From positions 18,777,614 to 18,841,613 of the forward strand of contig OX388321.1 in assembly GCA_947579605.1 (NCBI GenBank): DNA of 64,000 bases, read 5' to 3'. The position numbers were made by a program, and so were the translations under genes. Shown one piece after another: positions 35,595 to 47,000 of the stretch. This DNA comes from Athripsodes cinereus (Eukaryota > Arthropoda > Insecta > Trichoptera > Leptoceridae). Under the pieces are notes generated by a model. It had not been told where the DNA came from. It did not search any database and saw only the letters and a program-made list of their open reading frames with translations. Positions within the stretch are counted from its first letter, which is position 1. Each line of letters starts with the position of its first letter.

Positions 35595-38499
35595 GACATT
35601 ATATATGTGAATCAAGTCTCCAACTTTAATATTTAAATAGTTGCAGGTACAGTAATTAGTTAATGTATTTTTCCTCAAACAATTGTCAGGAATGTATGAA
35701 AAAATAATAAATGAAAACACATTTCTGAGCGATTGACTAAAACTATGGTAAGGACAATATTGAGAGAACAAAAAAATATAAAATCATTATAAATCTTAAT
35801 TAGGTATTCTTCAAAATCTCAATACAGTTAGTAAGATATTAAGAAAAAAGATTAATGGAGTACGCTGATTAAAGAGAAATATTTTTGAATACATCATTGG
35901 GATACAGTGAAATTGGAGGAATGATTTTGTCAAGACTTACATACAGAATGAGATTTGTATATTTTATTATTACTATACTGATTACATCAACTTAAATCTA
36001 GATATATTAAAATAAAAAGCTCAATGTACATACATATGGTTTACGTAATATACAAAACCTTCCAATATACCAGTAGCAAGACATGGTTGGCTAGATAACA
36101 TCTTCACTTTAAAAAGATATTCACCACTATCTGATTTATGGTGACTTATTATATAAGATCAACATACACTTAACCCTTTGGTTGTCAGAGACTATTTAGC
36201 TTATCTCTGGCCTACCATGCAAAAATTTTGGACGAGATAGTTTGTTCATAGAGGGTGTGTGCCAGGCCAGAGACAAAATATCTCGTCTATATCTTTTTAG
36301 GCACTTAGTCATTTGAATATTACTTGTTAGCTAAAAATTATAAAATGCTATACTAACTGACATCTATTCACATTGTTTCAAAACAATTTGTCATGTTTTT
36401 TATAAAATTGTTATAACTTTCTTGATAATTTTTTCCAGTGCATAATCTGCGACAGTTCATAGATGCTGCTATAACAAGAATGTCCCAGTATGTATAAAAT
36501 TAGTGATACACTAACATTATAATATCACTCATTGCTAACATTTTATTTATTCTAAATACATTTTTTCTAAGAATTTTGTCAAAATATGTAGAAAAAAAAA
36601 CTTATGAACATGTGACATAAATAAATTATTAGTGCTAATTACATTTGCATCTTTTCTGTTGCGTTCAGTAGGAATATTTAAAAAAAAATGATTATCGAAC
36701 TATGTAAAGTGTTTCATAAAACTCTTTTATTTTGTAGAAAAATTCAAAATCATCCAGTGAAAATAAATTGTGCAAAACATTAAAATGAGTATAGTTTGTA
36801 CCAATCAAAAGTAATAAAACAATCTAATTATAGGTGTAAGCAATATAAAGTGCCTCTGTGTCATACATTAGATGATTTCTGACATTATATAAATAATGAA
36901 GTTATTTTAATTTTTGGATAGTATTAGAAATAACAAAAAATAGTGATAAATGTTTTGTGTATGTTTGTGACAACTGTGACCGAAAGTGAAAATTTCACAT
37001 TCAATTTTCACTTAATTTTTTTTTTTTTTATCAACACAGCATACGATCGGTGTGAAATTTATATTATCTTAAATGTGCAATAAAAAAAAAGATGAATATT
37101 TGCATTTTTAGAAATTATATGCAGCCTGGCAGTGTAGGTTATGTAATTTATTTGCGGCATTGAAGGGGAAACAATTTTAAATAACTACTTTATTGTAGTG
37201 ACTTCAGTGCATCAAGAAATTTTTGTATGTTGTTGTTGGCAATACTCAAAACTTACATATCTATATCAACCATTTTACAAAAAAATATCCTCATCAATGG
37301 GGAACATACATGTGTGAAGAATATGAATAAATGTTATCAATTCATATTAATAAATATGCACTGATCACGAATATCCTAATAAGAAATGATAAAATAAAAC
37401 TTTTCATTAATTATTTTCATTTTAAGAATCCATATTTTCTGTTATTGAATTAGTCCGGTGTGACGTCACTAGGCGCTATGTTATATTTGCATACATTTCA
37501 CTCTTAGTACTGTTTGTAGCGTCTAATAACGTCAAATACTGATCCGCCACGAGTGGACCTTTTGCGACGAAGTGCGAAAATTGCTTTTTCAAATGGTGAT
37601 AAAAACCTTAAAAATGCACATTTAAAAATATAAAAAGCAACACAATTTTTCTAATTTTCTGTACTGAATTTTTTTTTGTGTAAGTTCCCCATTATATTTA
37701 CATACTTACATGTTGCAAAGCACACATATTTTACAAATATCTTACTTGGGTCTCGCATGAATTATGCAACACTATTATGGAGGATTGTTCCCTGAGTAGG
37801 TTTGCCGGCGGTATAGAGGAGATTCATCGGGTGTCGCCACGGGCAATCAAATATATTAATAACTTAGACGCAGAGCTATAGCTCTTAGTTAACTCTATGC
37901 ACAGGGGTCGCTTCCATACAAAATAATAATAATTTTTATTTGTCCCTCCCCTCACATAGATTTGTCATTATGCTATATTATTATATTTCCATCACAATAC
38001 CAATACTTACACCTCCTAACTGTATTCATACTACAATAATCCCTCAGGAAATATTTAAAAAAAAAAACAATAAGAATAATTATTTTATATTTATAAGTTT
38101 ATGCAGATACTATTATCAAAAGTGTAAGAAAATATGAAAGGGAACAATAGAATAACCTGCAGCAGAAATGTGTACGGATAACAAAAGAAACAATTAAACT
38201 GGAATGTACACAGCAAATAGAAATATTTTGATAATCGGAATGCTGGGTGAACCATCATTTATTATAAACTGTTCCAACATACATATAATTGAAATTTTTT
38301 CACATAACTGACAAACAAAATATTATTGAATATACTGCAACTAACAAGCCAGAATAACTTATCAAAATATTTTAAAACATTTAGGCGCAGATCATTAATA
38401 ATTTAAATAGCTGTACACAATACAGCAAATGATTCATTATAAATATTGATACAAAAACATTGTTATTATAAATAAAACATTTTTATTTTTAGTACTACC

Positions 38500-38645
38500 A
38501 GTCAAGCTATGCTTTTATGTCGGCAAAATGACGAAGTTCATGAAAGCCGGCTCGTGATCAATAAAGTCACTGTGGAAGAACTAATACTGTAGTTTTATTT
38601 ATTATAGTTTAACATGAACTTCCACCAAGTACCATTGGTCGACAG
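38500..38645. repeat. Dispersed repeat with internal hairpin (copy 2)
   Basis: It shares GAAAGC(C/T)GGCTCGTGATC and the following TCAATAAAGTCACTGTGGAA with 12530-12565. Its end, CCACCAAGTACCATTGGTCG, is the complement of the start of copy 1. It is shorter and rearranged relative to copy 1. Confidence 0.55.
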
Positions 38646-39191
38646 AATTGACTGTAAAAGTATTGTTCCTTTTTGCATTATAAATTACGATACATATGTA
38701 AACTGAGGATCGATTATATTACACCTTCCTTAAACATTACATCAGTTCAATATTTTTATACCACATTATAACTAGTACACCAGAATAATATTATATAATA
38801 CTAACAATCAGATTGACATTGAATAAGTTACACATCAATTGAAAATTACCCTACTTAAAAATACTTATATTTACCTAATTTTAAAAACAATTCCATACAC
38901 AAAGTTAATTTGTACATCATACATTTTTTATTGCACACCATACACATATACACACACTGGGTTCTAAACAGACAAAGTAGTTTCTGTTGTTTTATAATCT
39001 ATTAATCAAAATACTTCACAATTTACTTAACCTTCAATACTATCACACCATCTCTAACAAGAGGAATAATGTCATTATATTGAACATACGGCATTTAGAA
39101 TGAGCAATTATTTTTTTAGTTGTACAATTGAAGACCATAAAATTTAATAACTCTAAGGTTTGTACATTCACAGAGTGAAAATTCATAATGA

Positions 39192-39415
39192 TGATATTAT
39201 ACTTTAATTACAACACAGTTAACTTTTCACTTAGATTTATTCAAATCTCAAGCGCTTTCGTCAATGTTGATATATTGACATTTTCAAGAAAACTAAATAC
39301 AAAAAAAAAAAAATTCTCTTGAAAATGTCAATATATCAACATTGACGAAAGCGCTCGAGATATGAATAAATCTAAGTGAAAAGTTAACTGTGTTGTAATT
39401 AAAGTATAATATTAC
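39192..39415. repeat. Near-perfect long inverted repeat, about 105-bp arms
   Basis: The left arm runs from GATATTATACTTTAATTACA and the right arm ends in the complement. They share AGCGCTTTCGTCAATGTTGA and differ at only a few bases. A poly(A) run of about 13 lies in the spacer near 39300. It is intergenic, with no target duplication seen. Confidence 0.88.
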
Positions 39416-40310
39416 CATAAAATTTGCTTATAATTTGAAACATTTTGGTATTCAATATTATGGACAAAAAGTCCTTACCGTCTTATTGATGAATGTGGAA
39501 CAATTTGAGCAGTCATCCAATCACCAATTTGACAAAACAAAAAAAAATATTCAATCTACACTTGTTAATAATAAGGTTAATGATTATTTTGATCTATTTC
39601 ACATATACAGGAATAAAAATTTGATTTGACATAGTTTCAGCGGTTTGATTAGTTTTTGGACTGTCTCTTAGCTGAAACACTTAATTCTTTCAGTGTTGAT
39701 GACAGAAACACATTCTTTTCATTCATATACACACACATATATAAATATATTCCATCATTGGGCTCATTATTCATATATGTAATACAACATGCTAAAAACA
39801 AACATCCACAACAATCAAACTGCACCATTAATAATAAAACATACACAAGTGCGAGAGACAATTCTCACAGCTAAATATACCTGCAATATGAGATGCAAAT
39901 ACACAGAAACATTAGACTTGAGATATTATTTAAATATATAAATTGAAAACAAATATTATGTACTACTCTCACTTGTGTAATTTAATTAATACATTGTGAA
40001 CTCTCTGTCCAGAACAACCAAATGTGGCAAAGTGTAACTCGAAAGGAAAGAAATTATGTTTGGATATTTTACATATATAAGGAAACATGTTATCAACATT
40101 CTCTTGGCACTATTTAGGTCATGGATGGTGTAAGATAGAAATGTTTTCTTTATTATACTGTATTTGGTCACTGTAATGGCAGACAAAGGAACTGCTTCAT
40201 AAACACTCTGTAGTCCTCTGAGTGGATCAATACAATTATTGTAATAAGACAAAGAGATAAATAAATAGTGATAGTAATAATAGCACAAGAAACAATGTTA
40301 AATCATAAAT

Positions 40311-41231
40311 TCACTTTTTCTGTTTCTTCTTTGGTGCATGTCTTGTTTCTTGTGGTTCTAGTAGCCGTTGTCTAACACGCTGTATTTGTAACACGAGCCT
40401 GTGTTGGCCTTCCAACCTATCTGCACAATTTTTACAAATTGTTTTTGGCAAAGGATCAGCATGTGAAACCTACAATTTAAACCAGCACAAGTTGTGAGAT
40501 TGAGTTGTTTGAACATGTGTCAAATGTGGTGTAAAAAAATATATCAATTGATTAACCAAATTATTGCACATGCCAGCACAATTATATTGTAGCTTAATAA
40601 CACATTCTTCAGAGCAAGAATGAAGCTAATAGGATGAGGCTTAAGTGCAAAATTTGGGCATATGCCCTCCTACAACACTAGTTCAGCCCATTCATATTTA
40701 TTCTCTATATTTATTACCCAAAGTATCTATATCACATTTTCACGATGAATACTAATGAAAATCACATGGAAGATTTTTACAATACATTACCTACATTATA
40801 TTATTTTTATGCTATTATCTTGGAAACAGTACACACGGTACTTTATTTTACTTAAAAATATAGTGAGATGAATAATTATCTTTCAAATCAGTGAGGAATA
40901 CCATGGTGAAAGACAATCTTACATAAACTACACCGAGGAGAGCATGTGCAACAACTCCTTGACCAGATTTTTATATTCTTTTTTTAACCTTGTGTATAAC
41001 ATTATCGGGGTTATTAAAAGGAATATCATGATAAATAATGAGAATATTGTAAATCAGGAGATGAAAATATGCGATTATTTTACTTACGTTTACAGGAAGA
41101 TATTTGTTAATTTTCTCGGATAATGAAAGTCTTTTTCCTTCATCGCCATAAATGTGAATGACTACTTTATGCATTTCTGAACACAATCGGCAAATAAATC
41201 CTGTTAGCATCGCATTATCAAGACTGCCCAT
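40311..41231 (-). CDS. ZAD zinc-finger-associated domain protein, stand-alone
   Basis: Two exons, 41088-41231 and 40311-40469 (stop 40311-40313), join at phase 0 into 100 residues. The product is one ZAD domain: MGSLDNAMLTGFICRLC, then SLSEKINKYLPVNV, then LPKTICKNCADRL. The four Cys (residues 14, 17, 60, 63) form the treble-clef zinc site that lets ZADs dimerise in arthropod C2H2 transcription factors. After a helical segment (RLVLQIQRVRQRL) it ends in a basic tail, APKKKQKK, a likely nuclear signal. The usual C2H2 finger array is absent. An upstream in-frame Met at 41348 would add 39 residues; I prefer 41231 because it begins directly before the domain. The intron is 40470-41087. Confidence 0.85.
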
Positions 41232-42819
41232 TTTTAATTTTATAATTATTACATCAAAATTTCCGCTTAACCAATATTTTTTGGACTTAAATGTAATAGA
41301 GATTGATCCAATCGCGACAATAGGAAATTGCAAAGTTTTCAATAACAAGGAAATGTTGCCATTGTAAATAGATAAGTGTCATTTTTCCACATTGCTAGAA
41401 GTAAATAACTGTCAAAATACACGAGTATTTCGGGAAAGTAAGTAGCGTGCCAAAAGCACATGCGTTTGTGACAATTTTTCGTTGATTCAAATTTTGCCTT
41501 CACTTAATGAATACACCAAGGAAGAAAATCGTGCGTTCGATATTTATTGTATGTGTATTATTGTTCCTTTTATAGCACGTCGTTTACTGTTGAAATACAG
41601 GACATCAATCCGATCATAATAAAGTTATTATCTTAATACCTTAAATGTAGATTATTAATTTTATACCTACGCTAGGTATTTTTTCACTGTGGACTTCCTT
41701 CGACCTTGAATTGTTCTTGTACCTTCTCTCTTCCTTTAAAGATTTTTGTGAACGTTTTATGAAATTGAATCAGTTGGAAGATATCGCACCTCTGCGATAA
41801 ATTCGCCCTCTGTATATTGATCATATGATTGTGTTTCTATATAAAATTGTTTGCGTAAATTGCAGATTTTTACCCCAACGCGAAGTATAAAGTTTAAAGC
41901 AAAACTTAATTTAAAAATAATTTACAGGATAGATAGATAGCTAAAGATAGAGAGAGATACAATGCTTAAAGCTTAAGCGCTTTATACCATGGTAACGTGA
42001 GAGATGGTTGAAATTCGAGCAGCCGGGTATTTCGTAAATAATTTACTTCTTTAAAATGTCTTAATATTAGTTGCGAAAGCGTGATCAATATAAATGATAT
42101 AGTAGAGGTGTGCGGATACTCTTTGAGTATTGTAGATAGATACATAATAATGTATTACATAATTTATTATAATACACAAACGTAAAGAGAAAAAATGACT
42201 AGTTTGATACGAAAAACAAAAATCTTCGCATTATAAAGTTACTTTACTGCAGTGGCGGATTCAGAAAAAAACTCAAGGGGGGGGGGGGGCGCACAAGATA
42301 GATGCGGTTGGCTGAACGAAGTCACTATACAACAATGAGTGCAGTCTCTTGTTCTAAAAGGATTGATTTAGAAAAGCATACATGACATAGATGTAATCGG
42401 TGAACCTTGCCTCGAAGGAGTGTAGTCAAAAGATTCCACACATGGAGGTTTTTGGCCGGCCAGCTCCTCAGGCTGCCCCCTATGGCGCCTCCGGTATGGA
42501 CAAAATTTGTGTAGTGTAGAATTCGGATAAATGGAATTCCCCAGACTTCTGCGCTATCCGGGTGGTCGGTGGGTCTCCTTTAATGGTGAACCTTGCCATG
42601 GTATATAGCGCTTAAACCAGCCTGAGCCGATTCTTAAGCGTTGGTACACCTAATTCTCTCTCTCTCTCTCTCTTTTTCTGTATTATATCCTGCAATGGAT
42701 GCATATGTTCAGGTTAAATCATACCTGCCGTGATATATATGAAATATGACACCGCATACATACCTACTGAATAGTAATAATAATAAAACAAAATCAATGT
42801 AATCATATTTTAATGAATA
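41232..42819. other. Intergenic spacer
   Basis: No supported gene. A CAGTGGCGGATTCAG hAT-like end lies at about 42250 beside a G run, unpaired. A (CT)n microsatellite is at about 42653-42674. A 22-codon open frame at 41507-41575 (MNTPRKKIVRSIFIVC...) contains a GTATGT donor and might be a first exon, but no partner exon was found. Confidence 0.45.
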
Positions 42820-43590
42820 AAAAATCAAAATATAATTGATGATTCGTGTAGGAAATGTCTGGCCAAACCGGAAACAATTCAACACATAGTTTCGGGTTGT
42901 TCCACTCTCGCTTCATGTCGCAAAAATAATACATCAAAATTTAGCAATTAAACATAATCTTTTAGACTCACAAATAGTAATACCTTATTATAAATACAAC
43001 CCGGAACCGGTTTTAGAAAATCAAAATTACAGGCTCTATTATGATAAAACCATAATAACAGATAGACAAATACATCATAATAGACCCGATTTAGTATTAC
43101 ACGATAAACGTAATAAAATAACGTACCTAATAGATATCGCTGTCCCAAATACACATAATATACAAACAACCGTCGCAGAAAAAATACGTAAATATACAGA
43201 ACTAGCAGGAGAAATAAAAAATATTTGGCATTCTAGATCCGTTTATATAATACCTTTAGTCATGTCAGCTACAGGGGTAACTCCGAAATCTTTAATAAAT
43301 AATTTACAAAAATTAGATTTACCGGTTAATTTGTATATTAAAATTCAAAAATCTATTATAATAAACACTTGTAATATTGTAAAAAAGTTTTTGAACACAG
43401 ATATTTCAGGCACAATGCTGGTATTTTGATCCCGCGTTTTGAGCCTAATCCTTTGATATCCTGTATATCTGGATAGGTGAATTTTTATTAGACTGTTAAG
43501 TTTTTGTGTGACCATGACTGATCATATGGAGACTTATCTGGTTGTATAATGCTGAGAAGTGTGGATGGCAATTCTGCCGCCGCGTAAAAA
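42820..43590 (+). mobile_element. RLE-type LINE, 3' end (copy B)
   Basis: The coding end of a restriction-like-endonuclease LINE (R2/R4/Dong/NeSL-like) followed by its 3' UTR, ending GCCGCCGCGTAAAAAAAAA near 43590. A CX2CX7HX4C knuckle is readable at 42847-42903. It is one frame off from the downstream endonuclease frame, so the copy is frameshifted. The 5' part is truncated. Copy A at 2283-2890 has the same 3' end. Confidence 0.82.
42923..43429 (+). pseudogene. LINE restriction-like endonuclease C-terminal domain
   Basis: An open frame of about 168 codons without its own ATG, stop at 43427-43429. It reads DRQIHHNRPDLVLHDK, then [32 protein letters not shown] and [19 protein letters not shown] followed by Asp 15 residues later matches the PD-(D/E)XK-type signature of RLE-class LINEs, and [10 protein letters not shown] is a characteristic following block. 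It is the C-terminus of a much larger polyprotein. The frame break after the zinc knuckle and the 5' truncation make it inactive. Confidence 0.78.
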
Positions 43591-44064
43591 AAAAATATTT
43601 TTACGAAGTTACACAAATATTAATTTGTCCAGCTTTTGTTGAGGGATGTGATACAGAGATTGCCAACGCGCAGGCGCTACCCAATTACGTTCTTTGTCAC
43701 ATCATGAAATTCTTGTGATAAGAATTCGAAGGGTTTTGAAAAGCTGTATGTAATAAATTCGTCGCAAAATGATAGAATCAGTAAAGTAAAAAGTCTAGAT
43801 AGTGCAATATCGTTCTAAACATTTCCCCGTGTGAATTATCAAATCTGAGAAGGAAGTTTTACGTGTGAACTTATTGTTTATTGCTTTATTTACATATTTT
43901 CTGCATTCATTGATTTGTAAAACAACTCTTTGTGGACTCATCCATATTTGTATTGTTATTATTTTACGAAGCAACGGAAATGATAATGATTATTTTTCCA
44001 AGTATAATAAATAGTCAACGTTTAATTTAATATTGTGTAAAAGTGTATAAAGCAATAAAATACC

Positions 44065-47000
44065 ATGGTGATTACCTGGAGCGACAATAGTGATAATGGT
44101 ATGTACCAAAATCAATTAAATATTAATTATATTCCTTGTTCATTACACCCGATGTGTCATGAAATATTCATTGTACATGTCTGTATTTATTACTTACTTA
44201 TTTCCGCGTATAACAAGTAAGAGATTTGATGCGATTCAACAATTTATTATGTTACTACAAAATAGAATCATCCATAATTTATTTTATGAAGTCGAATATT
44301 AATGAATCAGTTTAGAAAACTCGAATTTTCTCTCCTAATTTCTAATATTTCTATCTTTAAAAAATATTATATTATTTCAATACATAATTAATAACAATAT
44401 TTTACTGTTATGATGTGACAGATTTTCCCATCAGAATATATTTTCAATGTAAACATTTTTGAATTTACGAGTATGAATGTCAATGCCTGTAACATAAGTA
44501 TCAAACTATGTAAGAAAACATCGTAGTCTGAAGCTATTTTCTATTGATAGATCAATCATTTCATTAATATTATTAGATATACAGTTAGTTCACTCAGATT
44601 GGATGCCCCATTTGTGGGAGATGTCATGATGGTATAAATTGATTTAATGTATGCAGGCCTTAACTTGGTAGGCAGCATTTTTTTTATCCCAATAACCTTT
44701 GAGTTGCATAGGTTTTTTTTTAAATTTAAATTTCCCAAAAAAATAGTGACTTAAGTAGTATGCAATTTTAATTAGAGATTAGCAAATTTTAACATCTTAT
44801 TTTATTTTGAACTATAATTCCCAATTAATATAACATATCTACTTAACTAAGCTAGTTTTATGGGACTATGTAAATGGCATGAGAAATTGTAATGAGTTAT
44901 AAAAGAGTTTATCTTCTTTTAGCTGGATTAACAAACTTCATTACGGCGATATTAGCTTTTGCAGCAGCACTATTAGTGGTGCTGCTTTTCATCAGCAAGA
45001 GATATCTCTTCACCAACAAACATCCAGCAGCTGTCACAGTCTGTGATGAAGTATTGCATTCAACTAAAGTCCAGACGAGCAGTCGGCCACGAGGCATTGG
45101 TAAATATTATCACAACTGATGAAACGCCTGTTCATACCTTTTCATTTTGGAGGATCATCCAGAGTGATCACTGAAAGTGAACAAATTTGAACGCCCCTTT
45201 ACTTATTCTTGAAACTATAATGCTTACTGTAAATAAATTATACATGGAGGTCCAAGGAGCCTTCATTAGGAAATAATGTACTTAATTTGATAAAGGTTAA
45301 TATCAAAGATTTTTGCAGTTCCCTAGAACATTGACCACTTTGTCAATACAGAGAAATAATTAAGAGAATAATTCCCAGGTGTGAGTTTAATAGAATGCAA
45401 ATGTTGTTAAAAAGTTATTCAATGTGATGTTTTCAGATCGTGCATTTTCATTTGATGCTGGTCCTTTAGATGATTTTGAAGATGATCACATGCTACGGGC
45501 TATTATGGTTAGTAATTTTAATTATATATGCAGGACCTGATATAGTTATTTAGTCACTACTGGAAAAAAAACTACTATTTGCCGCCCTTTACAATGACTC
45601 CTTAAAAGTCATAAACATTTGAACAAATTTCCAAGTGAGAACTAATTTGTTATGTCTCAGATTCTGAAACTTGATGATTTACCTGATTCTCAAAATTTCT
45701 CTCCTCCCCTTCACCAGATTGTCAAAAAGATATTTGAATTTGGAATGTTGTGCAATCTCCTCAAAATCCTCAGTTTTGTTTAAGATTATTTTCTCAGAAC
45801 CTCATATTTGATATAGGTATGGTAACTTTCTCAAAACTGAAGACTCTTTTTGGGGGTCTAGATTTTCAAAATACAATTTTCACTTCCATTCAAAACTTCT
45901 ATCCCCCCCTTCCTTACATTGTCAAATTTTTTAAAGGGTATAGGAATTTGAAATATTCTACAATCTCTTTAGTGGTTTTGTTAGAAAATATTTTTACAAT
46001 AATTGCCACACACCAGGAATTGATTTTTGATACTCTGGGCCGCTTAGGTTGCCCCCCTATATCGCATCCTGTAGTATATATTATGTACCTACACTCAAAA
46101 CTCAATAGACCATTAAAGGTCATGTGGTCTTGTCTATGGATTTGCTTTTGCTTGGGGGGCAAACAGTCAGATTGCGAAAATCATCCTTGTAGGATGTTAT
46201 GCCATAAGAGAAAAAAAAGAAAGTCAGACGACAAAATAATAACAAAATCGACACTGACAGTTTTTTTGATTATTAGGTATTCTTTAGGCGTTCCACCTAA
46301 TATTACACCGTAATCGTCTGTTGTGTTGGGATGCCTGATGCCCCTCAATGATTTTTCTGTGATGTCATCCTTTAATGGTCTATTCATTGATTATCTGTAA
46401 AAACTAAGAACATAAAGGTGGATGTTAAGTATTGTAACTGATTTTTTAAAACAACTTTTGTATTAATACTAAAAATATATGTATATCTTTAGTAGATATA
46501 GCTAGGTATGGAAACAACACAATTATTACAGTTAGGTAATTTGTTATCAAATCATACATCCTGTATGACAAAACATACACAGAGTGATCTAAATTTAACA
46601 GGAAAAAATTTAATTAAAGCTTATTTACTTTCTGTTAAAAATGTTCTTTTATCACAACTGAAAAAAGAAGAATGACAGAACAAATAGGTGAATTTAGTTG
46701 AAATAATAAAATCTTTTCTAGGTTCCAGGCACAAATAGAAAATTAAACATCAGGCAATTTAAAAAGTATATTTTGATATTTCCCATTCTATATGTATTAT
46801 TCACCTACATGTTTCCGATAAATTTATATGTAGGTGTGTTTTGGTGTTAAAACTAAATAAAATAAAATATAAATTTTGATGCTCCATACTAAATGCTACA
46901 GCACCATTTAGCTTTATGTTGTGGGAAAAATGTAAACAGTAAGTGTGCTAATTAATATAATTGTAGCATTGAAAATGTTTTATCAATTAAAATAAAACAG

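Larger units (their letters stand above)
34650..40310. other. Intergenic spacer
   Basis: AT-rich, stop-rich sequence with no supported exon. It holds the inverted repeats at 35392-35594 and 39192-39415 and the dispersed repeat at 38500-38645. A CRE-like TGACGTCA lies at about 37461. TTAACCCTTTGG near 36173 looks like one piggyBac-like end without a partner. Confidence 0.55.

Noticed and set aside
36173..36320. TTAACCCTTTGG piggyBac-like left end
   Set aside because: No right end with TTAA was found. The duplicated TCTCTGGCC/GGCCAGAGAC phrases alone are not enough.
41507..41575. Start of a type II membrane protein (MNTPRKKIVRSIFIVC)
   Set aside because: The frame stops after 22 codons. A GTATGT donor exists at 41549, but no downstream exon could be joined.
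42250..42300. CAGTGGCGGATTCAG plus G run as a hAT terminus
   Set aside because: Single end only, with no partner or target duplication.
45750..46313. 187-codon plus-strand frame in Syt14 intron 3
   Set aside because: No recognisable domain. It overlaps the MITE at 46104-46384 and probably reflects decayed repeat sequence.
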